64,000 nucleotides of DNA, taken from Cacajao melanocephalus. Its lineage: Eukaryota; Chordata; Mammalia; Primates; Pitheciidae. Positions 39,998 to 54,312 of the stretch are shown here, piece after piece (position 1 is the first letter of the stretch; the number at the start of each line of letters is the position of its first letter). A program made the position numbers and the translations under genes. The notes under the pieces are model-generated. The model was not told the DNA's origin. It worked only from the letters and a program-made list of their open reading frames with translations, and did not search any database. The stretch lies in contig CAUYLG010065517.1 in NCBI GenBank assembly GCA_963573385.1, positions 124,001 through 188,000 on the forward strand. Direction: 5' to 3'.

Positions 39998-40130
39998 AAA
40001 ATCTATATTTTTGAAGTGAAAAAAAGAAGGTTACACTGGGTATCCAAGGATGCAGGAATGAAACACATCAAAAAGGTTTAAATCTGCTACGTTCATAATA
40101 ATACTAAAAACAAACAAATCATTATTAGCC

Positions 40131-40447
40131 ACTATGGTGGGCAGACTCCAGTCTGGCCCAGAGTCCCAGCCTCCCAGAGCCAGGCCTTCAGTCTGTGGGC
40201 CCGGAGGAGAGGACTGCTGCCAACATCCTGAGTAAGCGGGAAGTAGGAGCCTCCCCAGGCCAACCTTGGATAAGACTGCAGCCCCCGCGAACACATCAAC
40301 TGAGCCTGTAAGACCCCAAGCGGAGGACTCAGTTGAGCCATGTTCAGGCTCCTGACCCACAGAAACCGTGAGATCACAAGTGTGTTGTCATACGCTGCTA
40401 AGTTTGGGGTAATTTGTTGTCTAGCAATAGGTAACTGATAACGCATA
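40131..40447 (+). mobile_element. MLT1-like MaLR LTR
   Basis: Ctatggtgggcagactccag start, a gactgcagcccccgcgaaca block, ctgacccacagaaaccgtga, then an acgctgctaagtttggggta block, ending aataggtaactgataacg. Confidence 0.7.
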
Positions 40448-40699
40448 CTTCCATCTTCGGAGAATTCTAAAGAATCATCTTTTTTTCTTTAGTGGTGTAT
40501 AGAAGGACAGAATCAAGCAGGTATCCTCTTTTTCTATGTGCACTGTACCTTAGGGCCACGAAGCAGCCGGTGAAGCCAACTTTCTTAGTATGAAAACCTT
40601 CCAACTAATACGTGAGACAGTAATAATAGAATTAAAATATTATTATTTTGCTTCCCTGATCAAGTAATGGCAATGGTCATCAATGGCTGTGAATGAAAA

Positions 40700-41390
40700 A
40701 AGAGACAACTGGACATTATATGTCTCCTGAGGGAAGTTCCCTGTACCACCTGTGAAGCACCATCACAAATAAATCAACAAATAAATAAACCCGCACCTGA
40801 AGCTGATCAAGCTTCTGGATTGTACTGCCAATTTGCAGTCAACACAGGGGATAGGGGCACATAGTGAAAAATACCATAGAGATGCAATTGGCAAATCCAG
40901 ACTGTAGGAAGCTCTCCAGGACAAATGACGGACTTCTTCAGCTTGGGGATGAGGTGGGGAAGGGAGAGAAACCTGCAGATCAAAGCAGGCTTAAGAGACT
41001 TGTCAATCAATTCCAACTTTTCACCCTCTTTGGATTTCAATTCAAAGAAATTATTGAAATTTATCACAGAAAAATCAGGATGACATGAACAGTCATTGGA
41101 TATTTAATGATGATTCTCAATGTTTGGGTATGTTAATGCTATTGTATGATATATTTTGAAAGGCTTTCATATCTTCCACAGATATTTTCTGAAACATTTG
41201 CAGATGAACTCTTATCAGTTGGTGGGGGGATGGTAGGGTGTAGATGCCATGAGACTGACTGTGCAGCCAACTTATTGAGTCTGGGTGGACACATGAAGCT
41301 CATTATGCATTAATCATTATTAGATTGTTCCCTTGATTTCTATGTGTTTGAAAATGTCCCTTATAAAACTTGAAAATTGCAAGGAAAGAA
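40700..41390 (+). mobile_element. Old L1M 3'UTR, plus strand
   Basis: Ttggatatttaatgatgatt, a tatgttaatgctattgtatg block, a catttgcagatgaactctta block, and a gtgtttgaaaatgtcccttat end. It reads as the sense version of the element type seen antisense at 1830-3340. Confidence 0.5.
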
Positions 41391-41426
41391 TTGGCAAAAG
41401 CACTGTCCTATAGAAGTAGAGTTTTG

Positions 41427-42060
<634 letters not shown>

Positions 42061-42150
42061 AGTGCTGATTTCCATGGCTGGTGACATGTCATGCCTCAAT
42101 GAACAAAACTACCAGAGACAGAAGTGGCCAAGGGAACTGGTGGCTGTGAG
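42061..42150 (+). CDS. DISC1: Candidate DISC1 cassette exon in intron 8
   Basis: Ninety bases lie between a strong acceptor (about 30 bases of T/C ending tatgcacag) and a strong donor (ctgtgag, then gtgaggtcag). Joined after exon 8 (which ends on AG), the frame is open throughout. The first base gives AGA (Arg), then 29 codons read VLISMAGDMSCLNEQNYQRQ and KWPRELVAV, and it ends on AG, the same phase as exon 8. Inclusion would therefore add 30 residues between exons 8 and 9 without a frame change. There is no homology that I recognise, no repeat, and no transcript evidence. Roughly one in ten random 90-mers would satisfy phase and openness, so the splice sites carry most of the weight. Confidence 0.3.
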
Positions 42151-42639
42151 GTGAGGTCAGGGTCCTGGGGAGGAGAGTGGAGGGTGGAGGAAGAACAAAG
42201 AAAGAGGATATGCTGGGTAACATTGAGAGTTCTGTCTAACACAGAGGGTCTCTGTGCTGATTGGTTCCAGATCCCCCGGGAGGTGGCCCAGCCAGCCTGG
42301 GACCAGCGTCGGGAATATCCATGGGACTGCTCCTCCAGTTTTCTGATCAGACAGTGACTTTTACCTCTGATATTGTCCAGGCCTGCTGAAGTCCACCATG
42401 AATGCCAGATTCAGGGATCCATTCTGTCCTGCCGTTGACCCTTGTCTCCTACTCAACCCTGAAGCCCCTGCAGGATGCATGGACCCTAGACCTGCTCACC
42501 CACTGCCTGTCCCACCCCTGCAAGCCAGATGAGGCTGGTTTAGGAGGGTAAGGAAGTGCTTGCGAGGGGAGCCAGGGCTCCACACCAGGATAACAGCAGG
42601 ACCAGGAATGACGTATTTGGTTATTGACTTTTCCTGTCT
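42151..42639. other. Intron 8 sequence, nothing recognised
   Basis: About 490 bp, GC about 55 percent by eye, no repeat named. Confidence 0.5.
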
Positions 42640-42800
42640 CCTGATCTTTATAACAACGCTGAGGAGAGGGTCCTGTGATCATTCAATTTACAAACAAGGA
42701 GACTGGGGTATGTAGAGACCAAGTTTTTGTGCCAAGGCCGTGCTCAAGGTGAGATTTGAACTCCAGGCCCTTTGACTTCCCTACCCTGCCTGTCCCATGA
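42640..42800 (-). mobile_element. MIR, antisense
   Basis: Caatttacaaacaaggagac, then agaccaagtttttgtgccaa and a ggtgagatttgaactccagg block. Confidence 0.75.
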
Positions 42801-45439
42801 CTTGAGGAGCAGAAGATCCAGCAAGCAGTCGGGAGCCAGGGACAGAGCTGATGTGGTCATCATTATGCTGGAGGTCGGCCTCCAAGCGTCCCAGCCAGCG
42901 TTGCCCTCAAAGATGCTCAGCAAGTTCTTCCATGGTAAGAAATTTCAGAGAAACTCCGAGAAGCTTCTCTGGAAGAGAACATCTGGCGAATGCCTGGCCT
43001 CCACGCGCCCAGCCCAGTGCTGGCTGCCAGAAGGCATAGCACTGACCTAGAAGTAGTGGGCCCAGCAAATTATTAACTACAGCTTTTCAGGAAAAAAAGT
43101 AACCCATATGTATCGTTTGCCTAATACCTCCACCAGGGTCAGCCTCAGCCCCACATGATGTTGTGGAGCATGGAGCAGGGAGGAGGAGCGAACAGCCCAC
43201 CGCTGGGCAGCCCTTCCACACGCAGGCTCCGCAGATGCAGATAACCTTAGCAGCACAGATTGCAGCAAAAATCATCAGGCATCCAGAAGGTTTTAATATT
43301 TGTTGTTTTAAAAAACGTAATTTACTTACCTGTAGGTTTACAAAGTTTATTTTTAGTAATGACTGTGTTTAGGAACCAGCTTGTGAGATTCCTGGAAATT
43401 TTCAATCAGCTCTTGCAAAAAAGCCTAAGTCAGCTCAGGCCAGCTCCTGGACACCACCAGGCATGAGGCCTCCAGCTCTGGGAATCTGGGCGGAGAAGGG
43501 GTTGCGTGAAAAGAAGTCAGGGTTAACCCTGTTTAACCCAGGTGCTGAGTTACAGTGCCTCAGCGTGGAATGATAAAACCTTCAGACATTAACGTCAGGG
43601 GATGTCGGGCAATCCCTGGTTCTACCCCTGCAGATAGAATGGAGAAAGACTTCAGTTCAGATGGCCAGCTACGGTCCAAGCCTAATATGGAAATCCAGTG
43701 TTTTCCTCTGCTGGTGTGGTACAGGGCAGGGATTTCAGGAAGCTGGTCAAATTGTTTGTTCTATGAGAATCAAGAGCCAGGATGTTCTGTCAGCCTTGCC
43801 AGTCAGCTGTTGTTCACATCACACTCAGCTCCTGTCTCTCGGCTTGTCTGCAGGGCCAGCTTCGCCTTGCAGGGCGCCCTGGGGTTCCGCATGAACAATC
43901 GAACAGAGGCTGTGCGAAGAGGTGCTGGCAAAGCCCATGAGAGAAACTAGAAAAATTCATGTTTCACAGACCGAGAGCCTCTTTAGAGCTTCGCACACAG
44001 GAGGACCTGCGATGTAAGCGGCGGGGCTGCACGGCCCAGCCTGAGCGCCTCGCTGTAAGCCGGACTCTGGGGTGGCTGGGGTCAGACACTGCGGTGACTC
44101 AGGGCTGCACTCATCCTCCATGAGGCTGCTTTCCTCTTGTCAAATATTACTTGTTTAAAACCTACCTTCAGAAAGACAACTGAATTAGGAATCGGGAATG
44201 CCGTGTTATCACAAAGCTGGTAGCAGTTTTAAGATCTTGAGAGAAGCTTGTTTCCTCTGCGACCCTCGGTTTGCAAATACACTTGTTTAAGATATTAACA
44301 AAGTCTAGCTCACTGGTGCTGTGAGAGGAAAAACGGCAAGACGTGAACCGATTTCTAACACTCTGTGTGTGAAGACCTGTTACCCTCAGTCTCGCCATTG
44401 TCCACACCTACATCATCTGCTTTGACCTGGAGCAAGCTTACTGAAACTCCCAAGACCTCATTTTCCTCACCCCGACCTGGCGACACCCCATCACTTGGAA
44501 AAGCTTTTGCGGGTTACCTTAGTTTCCAGCAGGCGCATGGCTATTAGACGGACTCAATCTCACGGGGACAACACACAAAGGAAGTTGGAGAACTCATGGC
44601 TGCGTGGGGCTGCAGGAAGGAAAGCAACCCAGGTCTTCAGCCCCAGAACTGGCTGCAGGTGAACAATTTGAAGACAGCCAAGTCCAGATTGGCTGTCAAG
44701 GTCCCAGGGACCTGTGGTGGCTGATTAGAGACCAGAGTTTGGAGGAGTTATGCCAAATCCCCAGAAGCATGGAAATCCCCTACCTCTCCCAAATATTACT
44801 GGACTGTGAGCTCCCTGCCCTGCAGCTGGTCTGTGAGGATCCCGCAAATTAATACTGACAAATCCACATCCAAAAAGTCTACTTATACTTTGTAGCTCTT
44901 GTGCATTATTTGTGATTTAAACTATTAGTTTCTCTCCCTGGTTTAAACAAAGGAGCTTCAGGAACTTTGGATAACTGAACCTCTGCCATCCCTGGAGTGT
45001 ACCCCCAAGTCTGTGGGAAAGGGAGGTTTGAAGGGACCGGATTAGGCCTGGGTAGATCTCTTACACAGAGAGCGTGATAGAGTTAGGGGTTTTGTTGCAT
45101 GCTTTTCAGTTGTGCTGTTAAGACCATCTACCTTTCTTTTACCCATAGTCCTGATACTTGACATGAAGAACAACCAGAAGAAGTCGACCCTGCGGAAGTC
45201 ACACGGCAGGGCACACAAGCCAGTGGCTGTTCTTTTCCAACTGAAAAATCATGATTTGCAAACCATTAATATGTGGATTCCTCTGGGGATATAGACAAAA
45301 AATGGTTTAGATAGAGGAGCCTACTCAGACATGCTCAAGCCTGGATGCAGACATGGACTCACTCGTTATTAATGCTTACCCTGGAAAGAGCCACGTGAAT
45401 CTTTTTGGGAACAATCATTGCATACTCTAGCTGGAGGGA
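42801..45439. other. Intron 8 sequence, nothing recognised
   Basis: About 2.6 kb without a recognisable mobile element. The open frame at 43555-43950 (131 codons) has no motif or splice context. Confidence 0.5.
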
Positions 45440-45560
45440 ACCAGAGGCCATTTTCTCTGACCTTTCATTTCACAGATGCAAAGAAATCAGATCCAGAAAG
45501 GTTATGTGACTTGACGATGTTGAAACATCCGGTTAGCGAAGCCAAACTAGAATCCGAGAT
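45440..45560 (-). mobile_element. MIR, antisense
   Basis: Ttcacagatgcaaagaaatc, aggttatgtgacttgacga, and aagccaaactagaatccgag in MIR order. Confidence 0.7.
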
Positions 45561-45602
45561 GTATGTGTGTGTGTAAGTGTGTGTGAGTGTGATGTGTGTG
45601 CA
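45561..45602. repeat. Imperfect (TG)n
   Basis: Tgtgtgtgtgtaagtgtgtg and continuation. Confidence 0.85.
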
Positions 45603-46509
45603 CGTAGGTGCACAAGTGGAAAATCTGTATGTTTTCCTCCAAATCCTTGCTCTTAAGAGAGTCCATTCTAAGAAAATCATCTTAATTACAAAATCAGTGT
45701 TCTGCATTAATATCATGAAACCATTATTGAAACAAACAAGAGCATTCTGCCGTCCAACAATAATAGTATGATTAGGTAAACTATCATGTAACCTCGTGAT
45801 GTGTTATGCCTAAATTAAATGATGTTGGCAATAAGTTTGGGCACATACAGGTCAATGTTTATCTTTTAACATTCAAGTAGGAGAAACCCAAGATTTGAAA
45901 CTCTCTTCAGAGTAACCTCAGCTATATCTAAAACTTTGCAGAAACCCGTTGACCTGCCTGAAGTGAGCCTCTCTGGGTGGTAAAATATGAATGACTTTTT
46001 GGTTCCAAATACATCTCAATATAACAGTGCAATTCCTAACCTGGAAGGAAAATGAGAATGTGTAACTAGAACTTGCATGCAGCCTCCTGACCCGGAGCCG
46101 TTTGGTGATTTTGCCTGTTTCGCAGCTCTGGTCAGCACCTTGGCGTGTCCAGGGACCAGAAGCTGCAAAAGGAACTCTTTCTTACAAAGTCAACAGTTTT
46201 GTTCCATATTTGGCATGAGTTCAGCCACACAAGGATGGCTCTGGAGTTGAAAGTCTCCTTTTCTGGCATCCTCTGGTGTGCTCTACTGACCTACCTCAGA
46301 GACCACATGTGGCCCTTGGGGCAGGTTCTCAGGCAAACATCTGCCCCACTCCTTGAGAGAGAAAACAGGCTCCCAGTGCCCTTGACCTTGAATTCCTTTG
46401 TGTTTACTTCCCCAAAGCATCTTGAGAGTTCACAAGCTTATAGGCTTTTGCCGTGACCTCCAGTGGGTTTAGAATGTACCACTCACCAGAGAACAGAAGC
46501 TGAAGGGTG
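45603..46509. other. Intron 8 sequence, nothing recognised
   Basis: About 0.9 kb, no element named. Confidence 0.5.
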
Positions 46510-46600
46510 GATGCAGTGGTTGCCAGCACTGGCCTTGGCGTCCAGTGGGAACCAGGCTGTCTCCACCTGCTTTCCCCCTTACTGAACTTCAGTGTGGCTT
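46510..46600 (+). mobile_element. MIR fragment
   Basis: Gcagtggttgccagcactgg, then a ggaaccaggctgtctccacc block. Confidence 0.5.
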
Positions 46601-47139
46601 GTGGTAGAATGCAGCCAGTTCAGACTCTGTGGCCACCTGCTGAGTAAAGACTGGACCCTCTCCTGAGGTCCAGGCAGGCCATGGGAAAGTTGTTATGTTC
46701 ATTAAACAACGGCAGTCTCTGCTCTTTATTTTCCTGACTTGGAGGGACTCGCTGAGGCAGGCAGCGGGCCCAAGTCATTTGTTAGCAATCAGGGTATGTT
46801 GTGTGATGGACTCGGCCAGATATGGGAGGAAGCTACAGTCCTCCATGCTGCTCAAACCAAGGACACTGCTCACCACCCCAGGACTGTACAATAATAAACA
46901 AGTCCTTCCACAAAACACTGGGGTGGGGAAGCAGAAGGTGAAGCTAATTTTAAGTGTCCAAGAACTTATCTGAAACAACCTTGACCCAAACTGCTCTGGA
47001 GTTCTCTGGGAAATTGCATCTGCTGTGAATTGTGGAGCTGGCACTGTCTAGACCAGGATGGAGGGATGTAGGCAGAGTGACAGGTGTGTGCAAATCCTCT
47101 TTCTCGTGGTGTTGTCTTCATAGCTCACATACTCGGCTC
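46601..47139. other. Intron 8 sequence, nothing recognised
   Basis: About 540 bp, no element named. Confidence 0.45.
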
Positions 47140-47310
47140 CTGCAGGCACTTGCTCCCCCACATTCCCAGGTCTCCCCTCCCTCACCTCCACACTTCCTTC
47201 ATGGCACTGGTCACCTTACAGTCTACCAGGGCAGAGGCTTGCCTGATGTGTGCCTAATCCATCCTCAGTACCTAGAGCAGTCTCTGGAGTACGCAGCTAC
47301 CTGGCAAACA
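47140..47310 (+). mobile_element. L2 3' region fragment
   Basis: A gcaggcacttgctcccccac block, tctaccagggcagaggcttg, and a catcctcagtacctagagca block. Confidence 0.55.
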
Positions 47311-48094
47311 TGATACATGAACATATGGGTTCAGGGTTCAGCCCATTCCACGTGCATCTTCCTCAGGCCCCAGAACGCAGCAGAAGTTTGACATCTGCCA
47401 TAGGGGAATGAGGAGAAGCAGGTGTTGACTGACGGATGGGCTGCCTGACTCTCTGGTTTCAGCAAATAAAAATAAGAACAGATCAGTCAAAGTAGACAAG
47501 AAAAGCCCTGTTAAATTTCTCCTACCAGCTTGCCGCTGGAATCCTGCAGCTGTTTCAGAGACGTGGGTGGCTTTCGAGGCTCCAGCAGGCACAGGACCTG
47601 ATGCACAGGCGCAAAACAGGCTGGAGAATGACTCAGAGAGCAGCTAGGATTGAGGCCTACCAGCCATTTGTCCCATGAGTTGCATTAGACCAGGAAAGCC
47701 AAGAACCACTTTAAAGAGTTGAGGAAAACTGTGCCTGTAACACCACATCCTTCATAGAGCTTCTCATTTTTACAAAGTCCAGAGTAGCTGTTGGTCATCT
47801 CATAGAGTACTTCCTTCCCCCGCGGCCTCATCCCCCCCCACCATTTCTGTCCTGATGAAATCAGATGATGTGTGAGCAGGGCAACCTTGAGGGGAAACGG
47901 CGGCCCCGGAGTTCAGTGTAGAGTCTCAGGCTGGGCGCAGAGGCCAGGCGGCCCCCTGTGGCCCTGGGGCAGCCTGGGCACCAGGAAGGAATTGGTATTT
48001 GCCGTGCATCTCCTCTGTGCTGAAGCACACACAGTTTACATTTAGGGTGGCACTGCATTCTTACATTTTATTTTAATCGTACATTTTATTTTAA
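47311..48094. other. Intron 8 sequence, nothing recognised
   Basis: Moderately GC-rich, about 0.8 kb, no element named. Confidence 0.45.
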
Positions 48095-48215
48095 AGAAAC
48101 AAGACTTAGACAGTGGAAGAGACTTCCTTGTCTACGGGCACACGGCCAGCCAGCAGCAGAACTGAGTTGCTTCCTGCTCCTAGACCAGCCCTCCCCGACT
48201 CCCTCACAGTCTGGA
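48095..48215 (-). mobile_element. MIR, antisense
   Basis: Acaagacttagacagtggaa, a gggcacacggccagccagca block and cagaactgagttgcttcctg. Confidence 0.55.
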
Positions 48216-49410
<1,195 letters not shown>

Positions 49411-50109
49411 GGTTCTATCTGCCACAGATAAAATAGTTCTATTTGGCCCTCTAAACTGAAGCAGGGGCTCTGAGAAGCCCCCGCCATTCTGCTTCTTTAT
49501 TATCACCCCAAAATGGTCCATACATAACATTCCTGCAGAAGGATGATTATCCCAAAGGAGTCATCTGAAAACCTGAGCTCTGTCAAACACTAGTCTAGAC
49601 TTTCAGATTTCTTACTCTTTTTGAGGTTTCATCCTCTTTTTCTTAACTATCTAGCAGTTAACTAGGTAGTTTCTTAACTACCTACCTACTTAGGTGGCAA
49701 CATATCATAATAATGAAATTAAAACCATCAACTTATCTCTACTAATGTAATTTCATTTTCCAAATGAAAATAAAAGGCTGTCCAAATTGATAAATTCTTC
49801 TCCAATAAATTAATTACTTATAATTAATCTCATTAATTTGACTAGAACTCAGTTTTCTTTCAAAAAATGTCTGTCTTTATTGTTGCGTAAGAGCAGTTGA
49901 CTACAGTCATTTCCTCAGAAGTTTCCCAGAATAAATCTAAAAAACCCAGACTGAGTGAAAGTTCTGCTTTTGAGTTGCATGACATGGTTCTCTTGGCTAT
50001 GGGACAATTTATGGTCAGGGGTACGGTACTTCTGAGAACCCGTATAAATGTTGCACCTTTAAATTCAAGAAGCAGCCACAGCTTCCTTCTCTTCTGATTA
50101 CACCTGAAG
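49411..50109. other. Intron 8 sequence, AT-rich, nothing recognised
   Basis: About 0.7 kb. A small imperfect palindromic stretch ttaactaggtag/ctacctactt lies near 49655-49690. Confidence 0.45.
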
Positions 50110-50240
50110 GTAAGACTGTGCAGTTTAAGTTCACAAGGAAATGAAAGCTCAGAGAGGTTACGCAAGCCCCCCAAGGTCACAGCAAATTTATAGGTTGGAT
50201 CAGGACTCCAGCTTAAATCTCCAAATTCCCAGTTCTGTGT
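50110..50240 (-). mobile_element. MIR, antisense
   Basis: Aggaaatgaaagctcagaga, gttacgcaagccccccaagg, ttggatcaggactccagct. Confidence 0.7.
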
Positions 50241-53200
50241 TTTTACCTTGGCTAAATAAAAGGCTGGACTGACGGAAGACAGTAATTTCAAACAAGCAGC
50301 TGTCCTTATTTCCAGAATCTTGCTGTGCTGCTAGAGCACCCAGGAATGCACGGGAAGCTTGCTGGGGATGCAGTTCCTGCCCCTCTTCCCACGCTGGCTC
50401 CACATCTTGATCACCGTCATGCCACTTTCTCTGGCATCGTGGGTCTTAAGGAACTTTCTCTAGTCGCGTACAGGTTCATTCTGGGGAAAGTTTTTCCATG
50501 CGTGCGTTAGCCTACATACTTACCCGGAATGTGCCTGTTTTATCTTCTGAAGGCAGCACAGCAGGGTGGTAAACAGGGTAGCCTCCAAGGCCCAATGATC
50601 TGCTTCACATCAAGAGACTGAAGGTGCACCAGAATCCTGCAATGGGGGCAGCCTGGCTATTGGGTCCAGGACTGGAGGAGTTTCCCCTGCTCACTCCCAC
50701 GCTCAGGCTACAAGTATGCCTTCGGTGCCCACGCAGTGCCAGGCCCTTCTCCAGGCTCAGGGGTCCTTCAGGAAAGGGACTAATGCGCCCCGACTTCCTA
50801 GCCCTGCCCCTCTCCCTCCAGCCTTTTGGGTAAGCCCACCCATTTGAAGAGGAGGGTGGAATGAAGAACAGGAAAAGAACCAGTCAGTTACACCATGCCC
50901 AGAAAGTGACGCTGTGCTAGGGAGGGACGGAAAGGTCCGATCCACTGCTAGGGAATATTTTTTGTTAAATTGTAGCCCAAGGGAGGTCTCAGCATGGCTT
51001 CAACACCCCATTCCGAAGTTATGGCTGAAGAGGGGGTCAGCAGGAGGCCCCTGGGTGAGTGACATTCCCTCCTTCCTGAGCCTGGAACAGTAATATGTTC
51101 CGTGCTGAGTGCACAGACCGAGAAGGCCCATCCATCACGGGCCAGACTCACAGAGACCGAGGCTCTGTCGGGAGGACCATCTGCCCTCTCAGAGCCAAGG
51201 TGCTCATTGTCCCCCCATCTCCTAGAGCTGGGCACCTCTGCCCTGACCAGGCCTGCCTCCCGCAGCCCAGGCTTACCAGCTCCAGCCTGCAGTGCCCCTG
51301 CTCCGGAGCCCGCTGCTTCCTCGGGGGCTGGTGTCAAGGTTCGCTAGACCCGGTCCAGGCTCTTCACGTCCCCTCAGACCCCAGACGCTGAATGCGGTGA
51401 CGTAGAGAAGGTTGGCCAGGACCTTTCCTCAGCACCAGATCCAAGAGGGGTGAGTATCCTCAGGTCTCCCTCAACTTAGCATGGCTGAGCCGACTCCTTC
51501 CCAGCGGTCCCACACACCACATCTCTCTCCTTCACTAACACTTCAGCAAACCCCACACCTCCGTCCAGCCTCTAATGTCCATTTCTTGCCACCAGCACTG
51601 TGCCCCCCTCCCCAGGCTGCCAGAGCCCCCTTCCCAGACTGTGTCACCAGACACCTGAGGTCGCCCAGTTGCCCCTTGCCCTGTGGAGTGTGGCTGCAGA
51701 GTGACCCTTTCTCAGTGTGAATCAGATGCTAAGGCACCCTAAGTGGGACCTTTCCTGGCCCAATCCATGCTGCAGCGGCTGCACTGTCACACCTCTGTCC
51801 TCCCTTGAAGGCCACAATCCGGTCCTCTCCCTGCCCTTTCGTTCCTTGTTTCAGGTCAGCTTTGCGGAGGGGGTATGGGGTGGAGTCTCTGCAAACTAAG
51901 TTAAGCCCCAAGCACCTGGCCATATGCCGAGCAAAGACTGCAGGGTTCTTTCTGGCCCCTGGGACCCTGGCCTCTCCGACTCGAGCTTCCTGAGAGCAGG
52001 TTCCAGTCTTTCCAAACTTGCCTCTCTCTGGAGGGGTCCTGTCATGCTTCACAACTGCCCATGGAAGGACAAGGTTCCCAGAAGCTCTTCCACTGCCCCC
52101 GGCTTGGCTAGGAAGAAGCACACGAGTAGGGAGAAGCATGTGCGTGGGGGTGGCTGACAACTTGTGGCCAGCAGGGGCCCTGGGCTGGGAGCCCACAGGT
52201 TGATTTTGTTCGTCTTCTGCATAGCACAGCTGGTGCAGGGCTGCACCGGAGAGGCCGTCAGGAGACATTTGCTGCTTAAAGAACTGACTCCCATGACGCT
52301 CCCAACCCCTGAGGGCACACTGTCTTCTCCATATTCCCCCCACAAAAACAAATGGCTTATTTTGTCCGATTCCAGCAAAGCTGCAGTGTGGGCTCTGTCC
52401 TGCTTCACTCTGTCTCCCAGCACAAGCAGCCTAGGACTCAACCTCCTTCCTAGAGCACTATCTTCTCCCACTCTGCGCTCCAACCCCACCTCTAGCTCTC
52501 AAGCTGCCCCTTATCTTGTCAAATGAGGATGTTCACCCCAGAAGTCAGCAGACAAAGAAGTGGATACATGAGAAACTTGCCCCAAATCCAAGAAACCAGC
52601 TTTCCTCTGGGAAGAAGCCCCCTGCACCTGGCTGGTATGCAGCAGGCCTTGTTTCCGTCCAGCAGATGGCTCGTGGGTTCCTTCTCTTCTTCCTGCCCCC
52701 CTCCATGCCCCGCTCCACCCCATCACCAGGCGTATGTACGGGCGAAAAGATGCTTGCCCAGCTCCCCTGCATGTCCTGCTCCTGAGCCCGAAGGTGCACT
52801 TCCTCAGGACTCCCAGCTCTGGAACCTGCTCCTGGATGCCTCTTATCTGAATTGTGACTCCTCAAGAGATAAGGGCCTTTTTCTTATCAGAAATTCAGGA
52901 GTTTGAAGCCTTCTGCATCCTGCATCTCTGGGCTCAGGCCTCCCGAGAAGGAGGAGCTGGCGTCCAGCGGAGAGCACTGCCGTTGAGCCCTTCCAGGCCG
53001 TCAGCTAGGGCTGGGGAGCTGGGGGCAGGCCCAGGATGCGGGCAGGTTGTAGGAGGGACTGGAGGATCTGCTGCCCTTACAGGCCCCCACCTGTCCTGGG
53101 GAACTGAGCAGAGGTCATGACGGCAGGGCCAAGCCTCTTCTGAGGGAAGGATATAAATCCATTCCTCACTTCCAGGTTATTAATTATTTTTGCTGCTTTT

Positions 53201-53605
53201 GATGACGCCAGCACTGCCTCTCTACATACAGGTGACAAGCGACCCTGATGATGACATCTAGGGAGTGTTCACATGTCAGCCAGGGCACCCATGTGTTCCT
53301 GTGGTTTGGAGTAAGAGTGATTTGAGTTTCAGAGATTTTTACTAATTCTTCTCTACCCACCAGAAAAACAGATCCTACCATTTGCAAGTGAGATGTAAAC
53401 CCAGCTCTGTGTGACTCGAGTCTGTGCCCTAAGCCGATGCTTCTCCAAGCCAGGCCCGCAGCCACCATGGGTCCACACAACTTGTTAATATGATGAAGCA
53501 AGGATGAAGATTGGACAAAATAGTGTGTTTACTGAATTTAATAATGAGAAATGCCTGCACTCCTACTCTGAGTGCTTTGGAGCGCTGCCCAGTTGGGCAA
53601 AGGTC
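50241..53605. other. GC-rich intron 8 sequence, repeat-poor
   Basis: About 3.4 kb with no repeat I can name, an unusual interval for this window. Composition is C- and G-rich, so both strands show long but unconvincing open frames (204 codons minus at 51729-52343, 146 minus at 52049-52489). No TATA/CCAAT cluster or CpG island of clear strength. Confidence 0.5.
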
Positions 53606-53718
53606 GTTACATGGCAATTGCTGACTGATGTGACAGGGGTGTATGCACGGCCGTGGGGAGCTGTGTTAGAGGGGAAGTGGTGAACAGTGTGATGAGATTT
53701 TAGAGGAACAGATTTACC
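53606..53718 (+). repeat. Left arm of inverted repeat
   Basis: 113 bp from gttacatggcaattgctgac to ggaacagatttacc. The reverse complement aligns to 54197-54312 with about 88 percent identity and two 1-2-base gaps by hand count; the first 47 aligned bases of the inner side are identical apart from a 2-base gap. Confidence 0.85.
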
Positions 53719-54196
53719 GCCGACTTTTGCCATGCAACAAACTCCCCACAGCCTGCCAGGCGTGTGGCCAGCCACCCCACGTCTCCAACATGTACAGTGA
53801 CAGCGTCATGTCACCATGTGGGAGGGCTTGCAGGTGCAGGGGGCTGAGAAGGGGCCCCCTAGACAAGGCCAAGGTTCTGAGAGTCAGCCTGAGCACTGCT
53901 GGATCCCACAGCTAGGGCTTGGGAGAGCCAGTGGCAGAGACAGTAGGGGGTGACAATGTATGTACATCACAATGACCACCCCACACATGCCTGTCCCACC
54001 AACAGTTAGCTTGCCATGTCCCTTCCCCCGCATCCCCATCCCAGTCCCAGCACAGAGGCTCCCTCCGCCCCGTGTGTGCAGCACAGTGCGTGTTTACCTA
54101 GGATGCCATGTTTCTTCTCCCTTTTCACATGTCCTCTTCCACACACCCTTCAAGGGCAACCTTAGAGAGTCACCCTCCATGATTTCTGAGGTCAGT

Positions 54197-54312
54197 GGTA
54201 AATCTGTTCCTCTTTAAAATCTCATCACACTGTTCACCACTTCCCGTGTAACACAGTTCCCCACGGCCACGTCATATATTCCTGTCATATCCATCAGCAG
54301 TTGCCGTGTAAC
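54197..54312 (-). repeat. Right arm of inverted repeat
   Basis: Mate of the arm at 53606-53718. The outer end runs into MLT1-like LTR sequence (from about 54296). Confidence 0.85.

Noticed and set aside
51729..52343. 204-codon minus-strand open frame
   Set aside because: GC-rich DNA with few stops; composition-biased translation (many R, G, P, A), no motif, and overlapping open frames on the other strand of similar quality.
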